64,000 nucleotides of DNA from contig JABJAB010000068.1 of NCBI GenBank assembly GCA_018666235.1, positions 62,001 to 126,000 of the forward strand. The letters are read 5' to 3'. A model generated the notes under the pieces. That model saw nothing but the letters and a program-made list of their open reading frames with translations, had not been told where the DNA came from and made no database searches. Both the position numbers and the translations under genes were made by a program. This document shows, in pieces, positions 57,292 to 64,000 of this stretch. How positions within the stretch are numbered: the stretch's first letter is position 1; every line of letters starts with the position of its first letter. The stretch comes from Ilumatobacter sp. (GTDB lineage Bacteria; Actinomycetota; Acidimicrobiia; Acidimicrobiales; Ilumatobacteraceae).

Positions 57292-58094
57292 CCGAGCCGT
57301 CGATCTTCGAGCAATACGAGGCGCTGCTGCGCTCCGAGTCACCGGTTGCGCTTGCCACGGTGATCGAGGGACCACACGTTGGCGCGAAGCTGCTCGTGCA
57401 ACCCACCACAGCGCCCATCGGCTCGCTCGGTCATTCAGAACTCGATCGCGTCGTCGCACGAGATGCCGTCGCGGAACTCGAGGCCGCACGGTCCGGCGTT
57501 CGGAGTTACGGCCCGGAAGGCCAGATCACTCCAGAGGATCTCATTGACCAACCGACCGTGCGAGTCTTTATCGAGTCCCATGCACCACCTCCCCAGATGT
57601 GGATCTTCGGCGCGGTCGATTTCACCGCTGCGCTCGCGCGCGTGGCGAAAGTGCTGGGATACCGCGTCACCGTGTGCGATGCCCGCGAAGTCTTCGCGAC
57701 GCGACGCCGCTTCCCGATGGCCGACGAGGTCAAGGTCACCTGGCCGTCGCCAGTCTTCGAGGAACTGGGGAGCGAGCTCGGTCCGCGCGATGCGGTCTGC
57801 ATCCTCACGCACGACCCAAAGTTCGACGTTCCCGCCGTCCAAGGCGCGCTGGCCACTCGAGTCGGCTATATCGGCGTGATGGGTAGCCGTACGACCCATG
57901 CGAAACGGATGGAGCGTCTCACTGCCGTCGGCGTCACCTCTGGCGACGCAGAACGCCTGATGTCACCGATTGGTCTCGACCTCGGCGCACGAACACCAGA
58001 GGAGACCGCTGTCAGCATTTGCGCCGAGATCATCGCGCGCCGCACTGGGCGCCATGTGCCGAGCTTGCGAGACAGCTCCGGCGATATTCACTGA
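57288..58094 (+). CDS. XdhC C-terminal (Rossmann) domain protein, second half of split XdhC
   Basis: A 268-residue protein. Residues about 100-250 match the XdhC C-terminal Rossmann domain: WIFGAVDFTAALARVAKVLGY, VCDAREVFATRRRFP, AVCILTHDPKFDVPAV and YIGVMGSRTTHAKRMERL. The first 95 residues resemble the ATVIEGPHVGAKLL part of CoxI-like proteins. It overlaps the previous gene by GTGA, so both halves are made in equal amounts and probably interact. Confidence 0.88.
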   Translation: MTEPSIFEQYEALLRSESPVALATVIEGPHVGAKLLVQPTTAPIGSLGHSELDRVVARDAVAELEAARSGVRSYGPEGQITPEDLIDQPTVRVFIESHAPPPQMWIFGAVDFTAALARVAKVLGYRVTVCDAREVFATRRRFPMADEVKVTWPSPVFEELGSELGPRDAVCILTHDPKFDVPAVQGALATRVGYIGVMGSRTTHAKRMERLTAVGVTSGDAERLMSPIGLDLGARTPEETAVSICAEIIARRTGRHVPSLRDSSGDIH

Positions 58095-58138
58095 CGGATC
58101 GCACCGACCAGCACCCCGGCCCCGTGCGGTGCAGAAGG

Positions 58139-58798
58139 TCAGTCGATTGGGTTGCCGAAGGTGACCCGGCTGACACGAGTCTTGGAGATCGTGTCGATCT
58201 CGACCGTTCGACCAGTGTTCACCGAGTGCACCACAGCATCACCGACACCGAGGTACATCATGACGTGACCGGGGTAGTGCACGAGGTCGCCAGCTGACGC
58301 TTCGTCGCGGTCGACTCTTGTTGCTGCGCGAATCTGGTCACCACTGATGCGATTCAGCTCAACGCCGGATGCTTGCCAGGCGTACGAAGTGAGACCGGAG
58401 CAGTCGAAGCCCTCGTCCTCGACGCTCGCATGGGAGCGATACGGAACACCAATCTGGGTCATCGCCGCGAGCACCGCACGTTGGTGATCGAGGCTGGCAT
58501 CAGACCATGCATCGATCATGAGGAATTCGTCGTAGCCAAGCTGGCGGGCCGCCAGCCGGGCAGTGGCGATGCGATGCTTGGCGTACATCACGTAGTCCAC
58601 CAGGCCTTCGGACTCGATGTAGACGTCGTAGGCCTCGACAGCGAGGTCGGCTTCGGTCGTGATCTCAGCGGCGAGGGCGTTGACCGCCAGCTCGGGCTGC
58701 TGCGCCGATGCAGTTCCGGCGAAGGCGACGACTGCAATAACTGCAGCGGTACTGGTGCCAAGCGCGCGCAAGAAGGTGTGAGGGGAGAAGAAAGTCAT
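58139..58798 (-). CDS. Secreted NlpC/P60 peptidoglycan hydrolase
   Basis: A 219-residue exported protein. A signal peptide of about 32 residues ends at GTASA. The catalytic domain lies at residues 110-219, with the nucleophile Cys in GFDCSGLTSYAW, the His in YPGHVMMYLG, and VVHSV as the third site. NlpC/P60 enzymes cut peptide links in the cell wall. The linker between signal and domain is helical. It is divergent from the cytidylyltransferase gene; the 148-bp gap holds repeats that may control both. Confidence 0.92.
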   Translation of the reverse strand: MTFFSPHTFLRALGTSTAAVIAVVAFAGTASAQQPELAVNALAAEITTEADLAVEAYDVYIESEGLVDYVMYAKHRIATARLAARQLGYDEFLMIDAWSDASLDHQRAVLAAMTQIGVPYRSHASVEDEGFDCSGLTSYAWQASGVELNRISGDQIRAATRVDRDEASAGDLVHYPGHVMMYLGVGDAVVHSVNTGRTVEIDTISKTRVSRVTFGNPID

Positions 58799-58845
58799 AG
58801 GCGAAAGAGGTCGTGTGGAACGTCGACTCGTCGTGACGAATCAGT

Positions 58846-58875
58846 AACATATCGTCATCAAACCGACACACTCAA
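58846..58875 (-). promoter_or_regulatory. Sigma-70-like promoter for the NlpC/P60 gene
   Basis: On the minus strand TTGAGT (58875-58870) and TATGTT (58851-58846) are 18 nt apart, and the start codon lies 47 nt further. This is the clearest two-box promoter in the window. Confidence 0.45.
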
Positions 58876-58910
58876 CCCCTTTTGACAAAATCTTGTCATC
58901 GAACCGACAT
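58854..58910. repeat. Direct repeat and palindrome between the NlpC/P60 and cytidylyltransferase genes
   Basis: GTCATCAAACCGACAC (58854-58869) and GTCATCGAACCGACAT (58895-58910) are near-identical direct repeats 41 bp apart. Between them lies the inverted repeat TGACAA-aatc-TTGTCA (58883-58898), which also contains TTTTG-a-CAAAA. Likely binding sites for a regulator. Confidence 0.5.
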
Positions 58911-58934
58911 GAAGAACACCGGGATCAATCGTGC

Positions 58935-58940
58935 GACACT
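58935..58940 (+). promoter_or_regulatory. -10 box of a probable leaderless promoter (cytidylyltransferase gene)
   Basis: GACACT ends 6 nt before GTG 58947. The same hexamer precedes the M20 peptidase start by 5 nt. Confidence 0.45.
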
Positions 58941-58946
58941 GGGGTC

Positions 58947-59585
58947 GTGAGTGAAGAAAGTGCGGTGTCACCAGGCGCGACAACCGGCAATGTTGTCGTG
59001 GTCTTGCTGGCCGCCGGTGCGGGAAATCGGTTCAAAGAAATCGAGCACAAGTTGCTTGCCCGACTCACAGCAACCGGCCCGACCATCCTCGAACAGGCAC
59101 TGACCCGGGCACTCGACGCCAGCCTCGGCCCCGTGTTGATCATCATCGGAGCGCTCGATGAAGCGGCGTTGCGGGCTGATCCCGCCCTTGCCCGACTCCT
59201 TGATGACGACAGAGTCACGGTGCGCCACAACCCTGACTGGGCCGCCGGCCAAGCCACCTCGGTGCAGGTGGCGGTCACCAGCGCCGCTGCGCTCGGTGCC
59301 GACGCCATCGTCGTCGGGCTGGCCGATCAGCCGTTCATCGACGTCATTGCCTGGCAACAAGTTGCCCAGGGGTTAGGGCCCATCACGGTCGCAACGTACG
59401 ATGGCCGACGCAGCAACCCGGTCAAGCTCCACGCATCTGTGTGGGGACTTCTCTCGGCGAGCGGCGACGAAGGCGCTCGAGTTCTGATGCGTCAGCGTCC
59501 CGACCTCGTTGTTGAAGTACCCTGCCCGGGTTCACCAGCCGACATCGACACCGTGGAGGATCTGCACCGATGGCAGAACAACTGA
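58947..59585 (+). CDS. MobA/MocA-like molybdenum cofactor cytidylyltransferase
   Basis: A 212-residue nucleotidyltransferase. It starts with the nucleotide-binding loop VVVLLAAGAGNRFKEIEHKLLARL near residue 15 and carries the metal-binding Asp in VVGLADQPFID near 120. The family adds CMP to the molybdopterin cofactor that molybdenum hydroxylases need, consistent with its place in the cox accessory chain. It overlaps the coxG start by 16 bp. Start GTG 58947 is set by the GACACT box; an ATG or similar upstream is less likely. Confidence 0.85.
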   Translation: MSEESAVSPGATTGNVVVVLLAAGAGNRFKEIEHKLLARLTATGPTILEQALTRALDASLGPVLIIIGALDEAALRADPALARLLDDDRVTVRHNPDWAAGQATSVQVAVTSAAALGADAIVVGLADQPFIDVIAWQQVAQGLGPITVATYDGRRSNPVKLHASVWGLLSASGDEGARVLMRQRPDLVVEVPCPGSPADIDTVEDLHRWQNN

Positions 59586-60274
59586 TCAACGAGTTCACCG
59601 TCAATCGACCCATCGACGAAGCATGGCCGATCATCACCGACGTCGAGCGCATCGCCCCGTGCCTACCCGGCGCGCAGCTGACCGAGATTCGCCAGACCGA
59701 TGACGGCGAGGTCTACACGGGCAACGTCAAGGTCAAACTCGGCGCCATCGCAACCGAGTTCAAGGGCGACGCCTATTTCGTCGAGCGCGACGACGAGAAC
59801 TACACGTGCAAACTCAACGGCAAGGGCCGCGACACCAAGGGCCGAGGCAATGCCTCGGCCGACATCTCCGCTGCTGCGGAGAGCCTGTCGCCGACCAGCA
59901 CCAAGGTCGTGGTCACCACCGACCTCCACATCACCGGAAAGATCGCTCAGTTCGGGCGCGGCATCCTCGGTGACGTCAGCACCAAGCTGATCGATCAGTT
60001 CGCCCAGAACCTCAACGAGATGATCGACGCCGACGGCATCGACGACACCGCCAACGCCGCCCCCGAGCCTGAAGAGACCGCGCCAGCGGAGACCGCGGTC
60101 AGCGAGGGTGCGACGACCGAGAGCACCGAACCCACCGTCCGCAAGATCGACGGACCCGCTGCAGAAGCCATCGACCTGATGGAGATGGGTGGCTCGTCCA
60201 TCGCCAAACGTGCCGCACCAGCGATTGCGGCGTTGTTGATCATTCTGTTCTTCCTTCGTCGCCGACGGAGCTGA
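59570..60274 (+). CDS. coxG: CoxG-like membrane-anchored SRPBCC protein
   Basis: A 234-residue protein. Residues 1-150 form the SRPBCC/CoxG fold (NEFTVNRPIDEAWPIITDV...CLPGAQLTE). An acidic linker (PEPEETAPAETAV...) leads to one C-terminal helix AAPAIAALLIILFFL followed by RRRRS, a tail anchor. CoxG recruits CO dehydrogenase to the membrane in Afipia carboxidovorans. It follows the cytidylyltransferase by overlap and its stop overlaps the DUF501 start (TGATG). Confidence 0.92.
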   Translation: MAEQLINEFTVNRPIDEAWPIITDVERIAPCLPGAQLTEIRQTDDGEVYTGNVKVKLGAIATEFKGDAYFVERDDENYTCKLNGKGRDTKGRGNASADISAAAESLSPTSTKVVVTTDLHITGKIAQFGRGILGDVSTKLIDQFAQNLNEMIDADGIDDTANAAPEPEETAPAETAVSEGATTESTEPTVRKIDGPAAEAIDLMEMGGSSIAKRAAPAIAALLIILFFLRRRRS

Positions 60275-60777
60275 TGGACGATCGCAGTCGTGTCGAGGAA
60301 CTGATCGGCCGACCACCGCAGAGCGCCTTCGACGTCGTCGTCCGTGATGGGTCCGGCGACCCCGTCGTGCTCCGCAACGCGCCCTTCCTCGACGATGGCA
60401 CGCCGATGCCGACTCGCTATTACCTCGTCGGACCCGATTTGGTGCGAGCGGTCAGTCGCATCGAGGCGGCTGGCGGCGTGCGTTCAGCCGAGCGCGAGAT
60501 CGACCCTGCAGACATCACGATGACGCATCACGCCTACGGCGCGGAACGCGACGCTGCGATCCCAGCCAACCATGTCGGCCCGCGCCCGTCCGGCGGCGTG
60601 GGCGGAACCCGCCAGGGCGTCAAGTGCCTCCACGCCCATGTCGCGCACCTCCTCGCAGGTGGCGATGACGCTGTCGGCCGGTGGACGCTTGCGCACCTGG
60701 GCGATGATCACAACGTCCTTGATGGGTTAGTTCCACCCGCACCGGTCGTCGCTCTCATCGACGAGGGGACCGCGTGA
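60274..60777 (+). CDS. DUF501 family protein
   Basis: A 167-residue conserved actinobacterial protein. The family's strong motifs are present: NAPFLDDGTPMPTRYYLVGP near residue 35, VSRIEAAGGVRSAE near 62, and GVGGTRQGVKCLHAHVAH near 108. In other actinobacteria the gene sits between an ftsB-like gene and ppx/gppA. Here it overlaps the coxG stop at one base and the ppx-like gene by GTGA. Function unknown. Confidence 0.88.
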   Translation: MDDRSRVEELIGRPPQSAFDVVVRDGSGDPVVLRNAPFLDDGTPMPTRYYLVGPDLVRAVSRIEAAGGVRSAEREIDPADITMTHHAYGAERDAAIPANHVGPRPSGGVGGTRQGVKCLHAHVAHLLAGGDDAVGRWTLAHLGDDHNVLDGLVPPAPVVALIDEGTA

Positions 60778-61280
60778 GTGCCGTAGCCGCCGAGAACCCG
60801 GACCTCGGTGGGCTGACCGTCGCCATTGCTGACCATCGCGTCGACATCGCGATGACGGGCGGCGGCATGTGGGAGATTCCGCTCGGACCGGTCACCTTGT
60901 GCGACAACGAGCTCCAGCGTGACCCACCACGCCCTGCCGAGCTCACCAACGCGCTCGGCTTCGTGCACGACTACTTCGACGACATCATCGTTGCGGCACC
61001 GACGGTGCTGGCAACACCGTCGGTCATGGCGATCGGGCACCACGCTGAGGCTCTGGCCCACGTGGAGATCGGCCACACGAACGTGCCAGCCGGCTACACC
61101 ATGCAGCGAGCCGACGCCGACGAGGTTTTTCGGACACTGGTCGCCGAGCCGAGGCACGCGCGGCTCGCCAACCCCGGCCTCGAAGCTGAACATGTCGACA
61201 CGCTCATCGGCGTGTTGTGCATCGTGCTGGCGATCATGCGACGATTAGATCTTGGCGAGATTGCCATCAACGCGGGCTGA
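60774..61280 (+). CDS. N-terminally truncated Ppx/GppA-like protein
   Basis: A 168-residue protein that matches only the later part of the Ppx/GppA phosphatases (about 310 residues in actinobacteria). Aligned landmarks are TGGGMWEIPLG (normal GGGST-E motif, with Met-Trp for Ser-Thr), LQRDPPRPAEL, a YTMQRADADEVFRTL helix and LEAEHVDTLIGVLCIVLAIMRRL. The first ASKHA subdomain with the DxGTNS phosphate loop is absent, so it should not hydrolyse polyphosphate or pppGpp in the usual way. Start GTG 60774 overlaps the DUF501 stop. The place after DUF501 is where full-length ppx normally lies. Confidence 0.65.
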   Translation: MSAVAAENPDLGGLTVAIADHRVDIAMTGGGMWEIPLGPVTLCDNELQRDPPRPAELTNALGFVHDYFDDIIVAAPTVLATPSVMAIGHHAEALAHVEIGHTNVPAGYTMQRADADEVFRTLVAEPRHARLANPGLEAEHVDTLIGVLCIVLAIMRRLDLGEIAINAG

Positions 61281-61353
61281 CTGTGAACGACTCATCAACA
61301 CTCCACCATGACGTCGGGCACGACCATGGTCAACTCCTGAGGAGCGTGAGTCC

Positions 61354-61974
61354 GTGGCGCTGAGGCACCCGTCGCGATCGAATTCACCAATTCGGCTTGC
61401 TGGCAAACGCATCACCATGCGCCCATTGGCCGCGTCCGACTTCCGGGCGTGGAGCGAAGTGCGGGCCCGCAACGCGGACTGGCTCACGGTCTGGGAACCG
61501 CGTCGCCAACCCACGCTCCCTGACCCCACCACCGATCGGTCAGCATTCACCTCGCGCTGCGTCCAACGCGATCGCGATCGGGTCAACGGTGTTGCCTACC
61601 AGTTCGGCCTCTTCATCGATCAGCGCGTCGCCGGCGAGGTCAATCTGAACAACGTCGTCCGTGGCGCCATGCAGTCAGGGACCATCGGCTACTGGATCGA
61701 CCGGCATCACGCCGGGCAGGCCTACGTTGCTGAAGGTGTCGGACTCCTGATGCAGTTCGCTTTCGAACAGTTGGGCCTCCATCGCGTGGAAATCTGCATC
61801 GTGCCGCGCAACACGAACAGTCGCCGCGTGATGGAGAAACTCGACATCCGCGACGAAGGGGTTGCCCTTCGCTATCTCGAAATCAACGGTGTGTGGGAAG
61901 ACCACATCCGGTACGCCATGACCATCGAGGAATGGACGATCCGGCGCGAGGAAATCGCGGCCGCCTGGCTCTAA
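61354..61974 (+). CDS. RimJ/RimL-type GNAT acetyltransferase
   Basis: A 206-residue acetyltransferase of the ribosomal-protein N-acetyltransferase group. Key parts: IRLAGKRITMRPLAASDF at residues 12-30, GTIGYWIDRHHAGQAYVAEGVGLLMQFAFEQL near 105, and RVEICIVPRNTNSRRVMEKL near 145. The acetyl-CoA loop is HAGQAYVAE rather than the usual RGxGxA. Start GTG 61354 has GGAG 10 nt upstream. The target may be a ribosomal protein or an antibiotic. Confidence 0.85.
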   Translation: MALRHPSRSNSPIRLAGKRITMRPLAASDFRAWSEVRARNADWLTVWEPRRQPTLPDPTTDRSAFTSRCVQRDRDRVNGVAYQFGLFIDQRVAGEVNLNNVVRGAMQSGTIGYWIDRHHAGQAYVAEGVGLLMQFAFEQLGLHRVEICIVPRNTNSRRVMEKLDIRDEGVALRYLEINGVWEDHIRYAMTIEEWTIRREEIAAAWL

Positions 61975-62002
61975 GAGCCAAGGGACCGCAACTTCGTCGA
62001 AA

Positions 62003-62341
62003 TCAGTAGGTGACGAGGCCGGAGTTCTCGCGCGCTGCCCGCAGGGCCGCAGTTCGGTCGAGACGCAACTGCGTTCGCCGCTTCCACATCTTCGTCTTCC
62101 AGTGCCGCTTGGTCGCGGACCGTTTGGCCTGCTTGCTCTTGGCCACCTCGGCATCGTGGTGGTGCATCGGCTTCCACGCCTCACCGGGCTCGTGCACGTC
62201 GGCGGGGTCGATCCCGCCGGAGATGTCCTTCGCAGCTGACTGCAATTCCACGTGAATTCGATGCCGCTCAGAATGAGCGTGCGCTCGAACCTCCTGCTTC
62301 ACTTGCATCGGAACATCACGATCCCGGTTGCGTTGGCTCAT
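62003..62341 (-). CDS. Small basic protein of unknown function
   Basis: A 112-residue protein, strongly basic: the middle KSKQAKRSATKRHWKTKMWKRR and the end have many Lys and Arg, the first part is rich in His. It may bind nucleic acid. No family is recognised. AGGAGG lies a few bases before ATG 62341 (AGGAGGTAGCC), so translation is well supported. It is convergent with the acetyltransferase. Confidence 0.6.
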   Translation of the reverse strand: MSQRNRDRDVPMQVKQEVRAHAHSERHRIHVELQSAAKDISGGIDPADVHEPGEAWKPMHHHDAEVAKSKQAKRSATKRHWKTKMWKRRTQLRLDRTAALRAARENSGLVTY

Positions 62342-62491
62342 TGGCTACCTCCTGCTTTGCGGACTCTGCCGCGATGGTTTCGGTTGCTTGCACTCTTCAC
62401 GGTAGCCGAACTCATGAACCGCTGAACAGGGAATCCGTGTAACGATTCTGCGCGAATTGGCTTGACGTGCGCCTGAGCCGGGGCGGCGCTC
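62342..62491. other. Gap with no gene found
   Basis: 150 bp between the basic protein start and the end of the enoyl-CoA hydratase, both on the minus strand. The only clear element is AGGAGG just before 62341. No tRNA, hairpin with T-run or open frame of note is seen. Confidence 0.5.
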
Positions 62492-63244
62492 TCAGCGACG
62501 GGAGATCTTCGATTGCAGGGCCGCCAGGCGTTCGGCGAACCAGGGCTGCTTGGTGCTCCACAACTGCGGCCGCAGCTCACGCGCCACCGCATCAGGATGA
62601 TTGTCGACGTCTGCCATGTCGAGGATGGTCTGCTTCGCCTCGATGGAGAGCTGCCGTGGCGCCATCGCAGCCTTCGCCGCAAACTCGTGGGCCACCTCAA
62701 GGAGATCGTCGGCCGGCACCGACTTGTAGGCCAGGCCCACACGCTCAGCCTCCTTGCCGTCGAGCACCTGACCAAAGATCACCGCAGCCATCGCTGCCTG
62801 CGGGCCGGCAATACGTCGGAACATCCAGGTGTGGCCGCCGCCCGGGTGAATGCCGAGCTGCAGGAAGCGGGTGTCAAGCTTGGCGCGGTCGCTCATGATT
62901 CGAACGTCGCAGCCGAGCGCGAGGTTCATTCCCGCTCCGACCGCTGCACCGTTCACAGCAGCGAGTGTCGGCAGTGGCGAGCGAGCGATCCGCAGAAACC
63001 CTTCGTAGATCACTCCGAGGCTTTCGCCCGTTGCCTCAGCAAGATTTCCCAAGTTGGCACCCGCGCAGAAGGCAGGCGGGGTACCCGTCACCACAACGGC
63101 CCCCACATTCTCGTCAGCTTCGAAACGATCCATGGCCGCAATGATCTGCTCGACCATCGGGTGGGTCATCGTGTTGCGTTCATCAGGGTTGTTGAGCGTC
63201 AACGTGGCGACGCCATCGGCAATATCGGTGAGTACGAGGGACAT
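62492..63244 (-). CDS. Enoyl-CoA hydratase/isomerase family protein
   Basis: A 250-residue crotonase-fold protein. Oxyanion-hole motifs are at TGTPPAFCAGANLGNLAE near residue 55 and AAVNGAAVGAGMNLALGCDVRI near 97. The usual catalytic Glu positions read GIHPGGGHTWMFRRIAG near 130, with Gly-Gly where hydratases have two Glu-like sites, so it may be another crotonase-family activity. A CATGAT box ends 6 nt before ATG 63244. It likely acts in fatty-acid or aromatic breakdown. Confidence 0.88.
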   Translation of the reverse strand: MSLVLTDIADGVATLTLNNPDERNTMTHPMVEQIIAAMDRFEADENVGAVVVTGTPPAFCAGANLGNLAEATGESLGVIYEGFLRIARSPLPTLAAVNGAAVGAGMNLALGCDVRIMSDRAKLDTRFLQLGIHPGGGHTWMFRRIAGPQAAMAAVIFGQVLDGKEAERVGLAYKSVPADDLLEVAHEFAAKAAMAPRQLSIEAKQTILDMADVDNHPDAVARELRPQLWSTKQPWFAERLAALQSKISRR

Positions 63245-63250
63245 CGTGCG

Positions 63251-63256
63251 ATCATG
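63251..63256 (-). promoter_or_regulatory. -10 box of a probable leaderless promoter (enoyl-CoA hydratase)
   Basis: On the minus strand CATGAT ends 6 nt before ATG 63244, with no ribosome binding site between. Confidence 0.45.
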
Positions 63257-63329
63257 CCATTCCGGCGTCGCGCCCGCGGGTATCGAGAGCCGAGACCAAT
63301 CGTCGTCTCGGCTCCCTGGCTCGACGCCG

Positions 63330-63335
63330 TAGCCT
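63330..63335 (+). promoter_or_regulatory. -10 box of a probable leaderless promoter (last gene)
   Basis: TAGCCT ends 7 nt before ATG 63343, the same box and spacing as tldD. Confidence 0.5.
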
Positions 63336-63342
63336 CGGGCAC

Positions 63343-63966
63343 ATGCTTGACCACGTCTTCACCGATGCGATCAGCGCGCTCCGCGATGCCTTCGAGTCGG
63401 CCTTTCTGGAGCGGCAAGCGTTCGAAGAGCATTTTCAGTCCGACGTGCTCTCCGGGGATCTGACCTGGGAGACGAGCTACGGCCTGCCCGGCGAAGGTGA
63501 GCCACCGCGGGTCGTCGCCCACATCACGTTCGAGTGGCCCGCGTGGAGCCAAGCGGCCTACCGCCACTGGTACCTCGAAGAGGTACTCGAACGTCGCCCG
63601 GCGATCGAGATCGAGATCGTGTTACGGGTACAGCAGCTGACGGACCCGGCAGATCCGGCAGTGATCTACAGCACTGTTCCCGAGATGAGCCCGCTCATCG
63701 GCGACGACCGACTCGAACGCGCCGGGATGACCGCGGAAGTCGCCCATCCGGATCCGGCCGACGACCCGCCGAACATTGGCGAGGCAAGGTCCGAACATGC
63801 CATCGAGATCACCTACGAAGGACTGTACGAACTTGCCGAAGCGACCGTGGCCGACGGCACCAACTCGCTCCTCGATGAGCACTTCGGTGCGCTCGGCGGA
63901 TGGATTGCCTCGACGCTCGTGAAGCTCGGCGACCTCAGTCTCGACTTTCTTCCCGACCCCGACTGA
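63343..63966 (+). CDS. Hypothetical protein
   Basis: A 207-residue soluble acidic protein that I do not recognise. The first 35 residues are helical (LRDAFESAFLERQAFEEHF), then a beta-rich part with LTWETSYGLP and ITFEWPAW, then helical ends. Asp, Glu and Pro are frequent. Start is fixed by TAGCCT 7 nt upstream. The last 34 bp of the window after its stop contain nothing recognisable. Confidence 0.65.
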   Translation: MLDHVFTDAISALRDAFESAFLERQAFEEHFQSDVLSGDLTWETSYGLPGEGEPPRVVAHITFEWPAWSQAAYRHWYLEEVLERRPAIEIEIVLRVQQLTDPADPAVIYSTVPEMSPLIGDDRLERAGMTAEVAHPDPADDPPNIGEARSEHAIEITYEGLYELAEATVADGTNSLLDEHFGALGGWIASTLVKLGDLSLDFLPDPD

Positions 63967-64000
63967 CCCGGCTCGGCGCCAATGGTGCGACACTGCAGGG

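Overview
The window looks like a chromosomal segment of a free-living, high-GC actinomycete. Most genes carry actinobacterial family signatures: an F420-type LLM oxidoreductase, DUF501, a RecQ-like helicase with a phosphoribosyltransferase tail next to a divergent DprA, and an Rv0909-like small protein. GTG and TTG starts are common, and many genes seem to have leaderless transcripts. Gene content, with aerobic CO-dehydrogenase-type clusters, fits a marine or soil Acidimicrobiia (Ilumatobacter-like) lineage, but that placement is inference and no marker gene here proves it. I found no tRNA, rRNA, CRISPR array, insertion sequence or prophage. Coding density is very high and no gene-free stretch exceeds about 200 bp.

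Layout. 1-8.7 kb: the tail of a crotonase-like gene, an M20 peptidase, the giant helicase hrpA, an MFS exporter, a CpdA-like phosphoesterase and a mercaptopyruvate-type sulfurtransferase. 8.7-20.6 kb: a NERD/helicase-like protein that has lost both catalytic lysines, a Gfo/Idh/MocA oxidoreductase, the tldD-tldE pair, an Rv0909-like small protein, an amidase, a methyltransferase, an orphan RND pump and a P450. 20.7-27.4 kb: the RecQ-PRTase helicase plus DprA-like gene, an EamA transporter, an LLM oxidoreductase, an XRE regulator, a small conserved protein and a TauE/SafE permease. 27.4-32 kb: a TPP riboswitch leading a thiamine salvage operon (pyrophosphokinase, ThiB, ThiP, ThiQ) with an acetyltransferase attached. 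32-34 kb: a WXG100-like small protein translationally coupled to a large unknown protein. 34-38 kb: gnd-zwf of the pentose phosphate pathway, a DMT transporter and an ftsB-like division gene.

38-61 kb holds molybdenum hydroxylase (CO-dehydrogenase family) genes in three blocks: a lone large subunit with an HD-domain protein; a coxS-coxL-coxM structural operon; and an accessory chain (MoxR ATPase, CoxE, a two-gene XdhC, a MobA/MocA-like cytidylyltransferase, CoxG). Both large subunits carry the form II signature AYRGAGR, so the true substrate may not be CO. Between the blocks lie a K+ channel, a HAD phosphatase, a PAP2 membrane protein, a TetR-controlled epimerase, an SDR, an acyl-CoA ligase and glgX. 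DUF501 and a truncated Ppx/GppA-like gene are overlapped onto the end of coxG. Because ftsB-DUF501-ppx is normally contiguous in actinobacteria, the whole molybdenum hydroxylase region seems to sit inside that conserved block. 61-64 kb holds an acetyltransferase, a basic small protein, an enoyl-CoA hydratase and an unknown protein.

The items most worth a second look are the WXG-like gene pair, the doubly degenerate NERD/helicase protein, the RecQ-PRTase/DprA module, the two nested TetR palindromes, the three tandem hairpins ahead of coxS, and the pervasive -10 box placed 6-7 nt before start codons.
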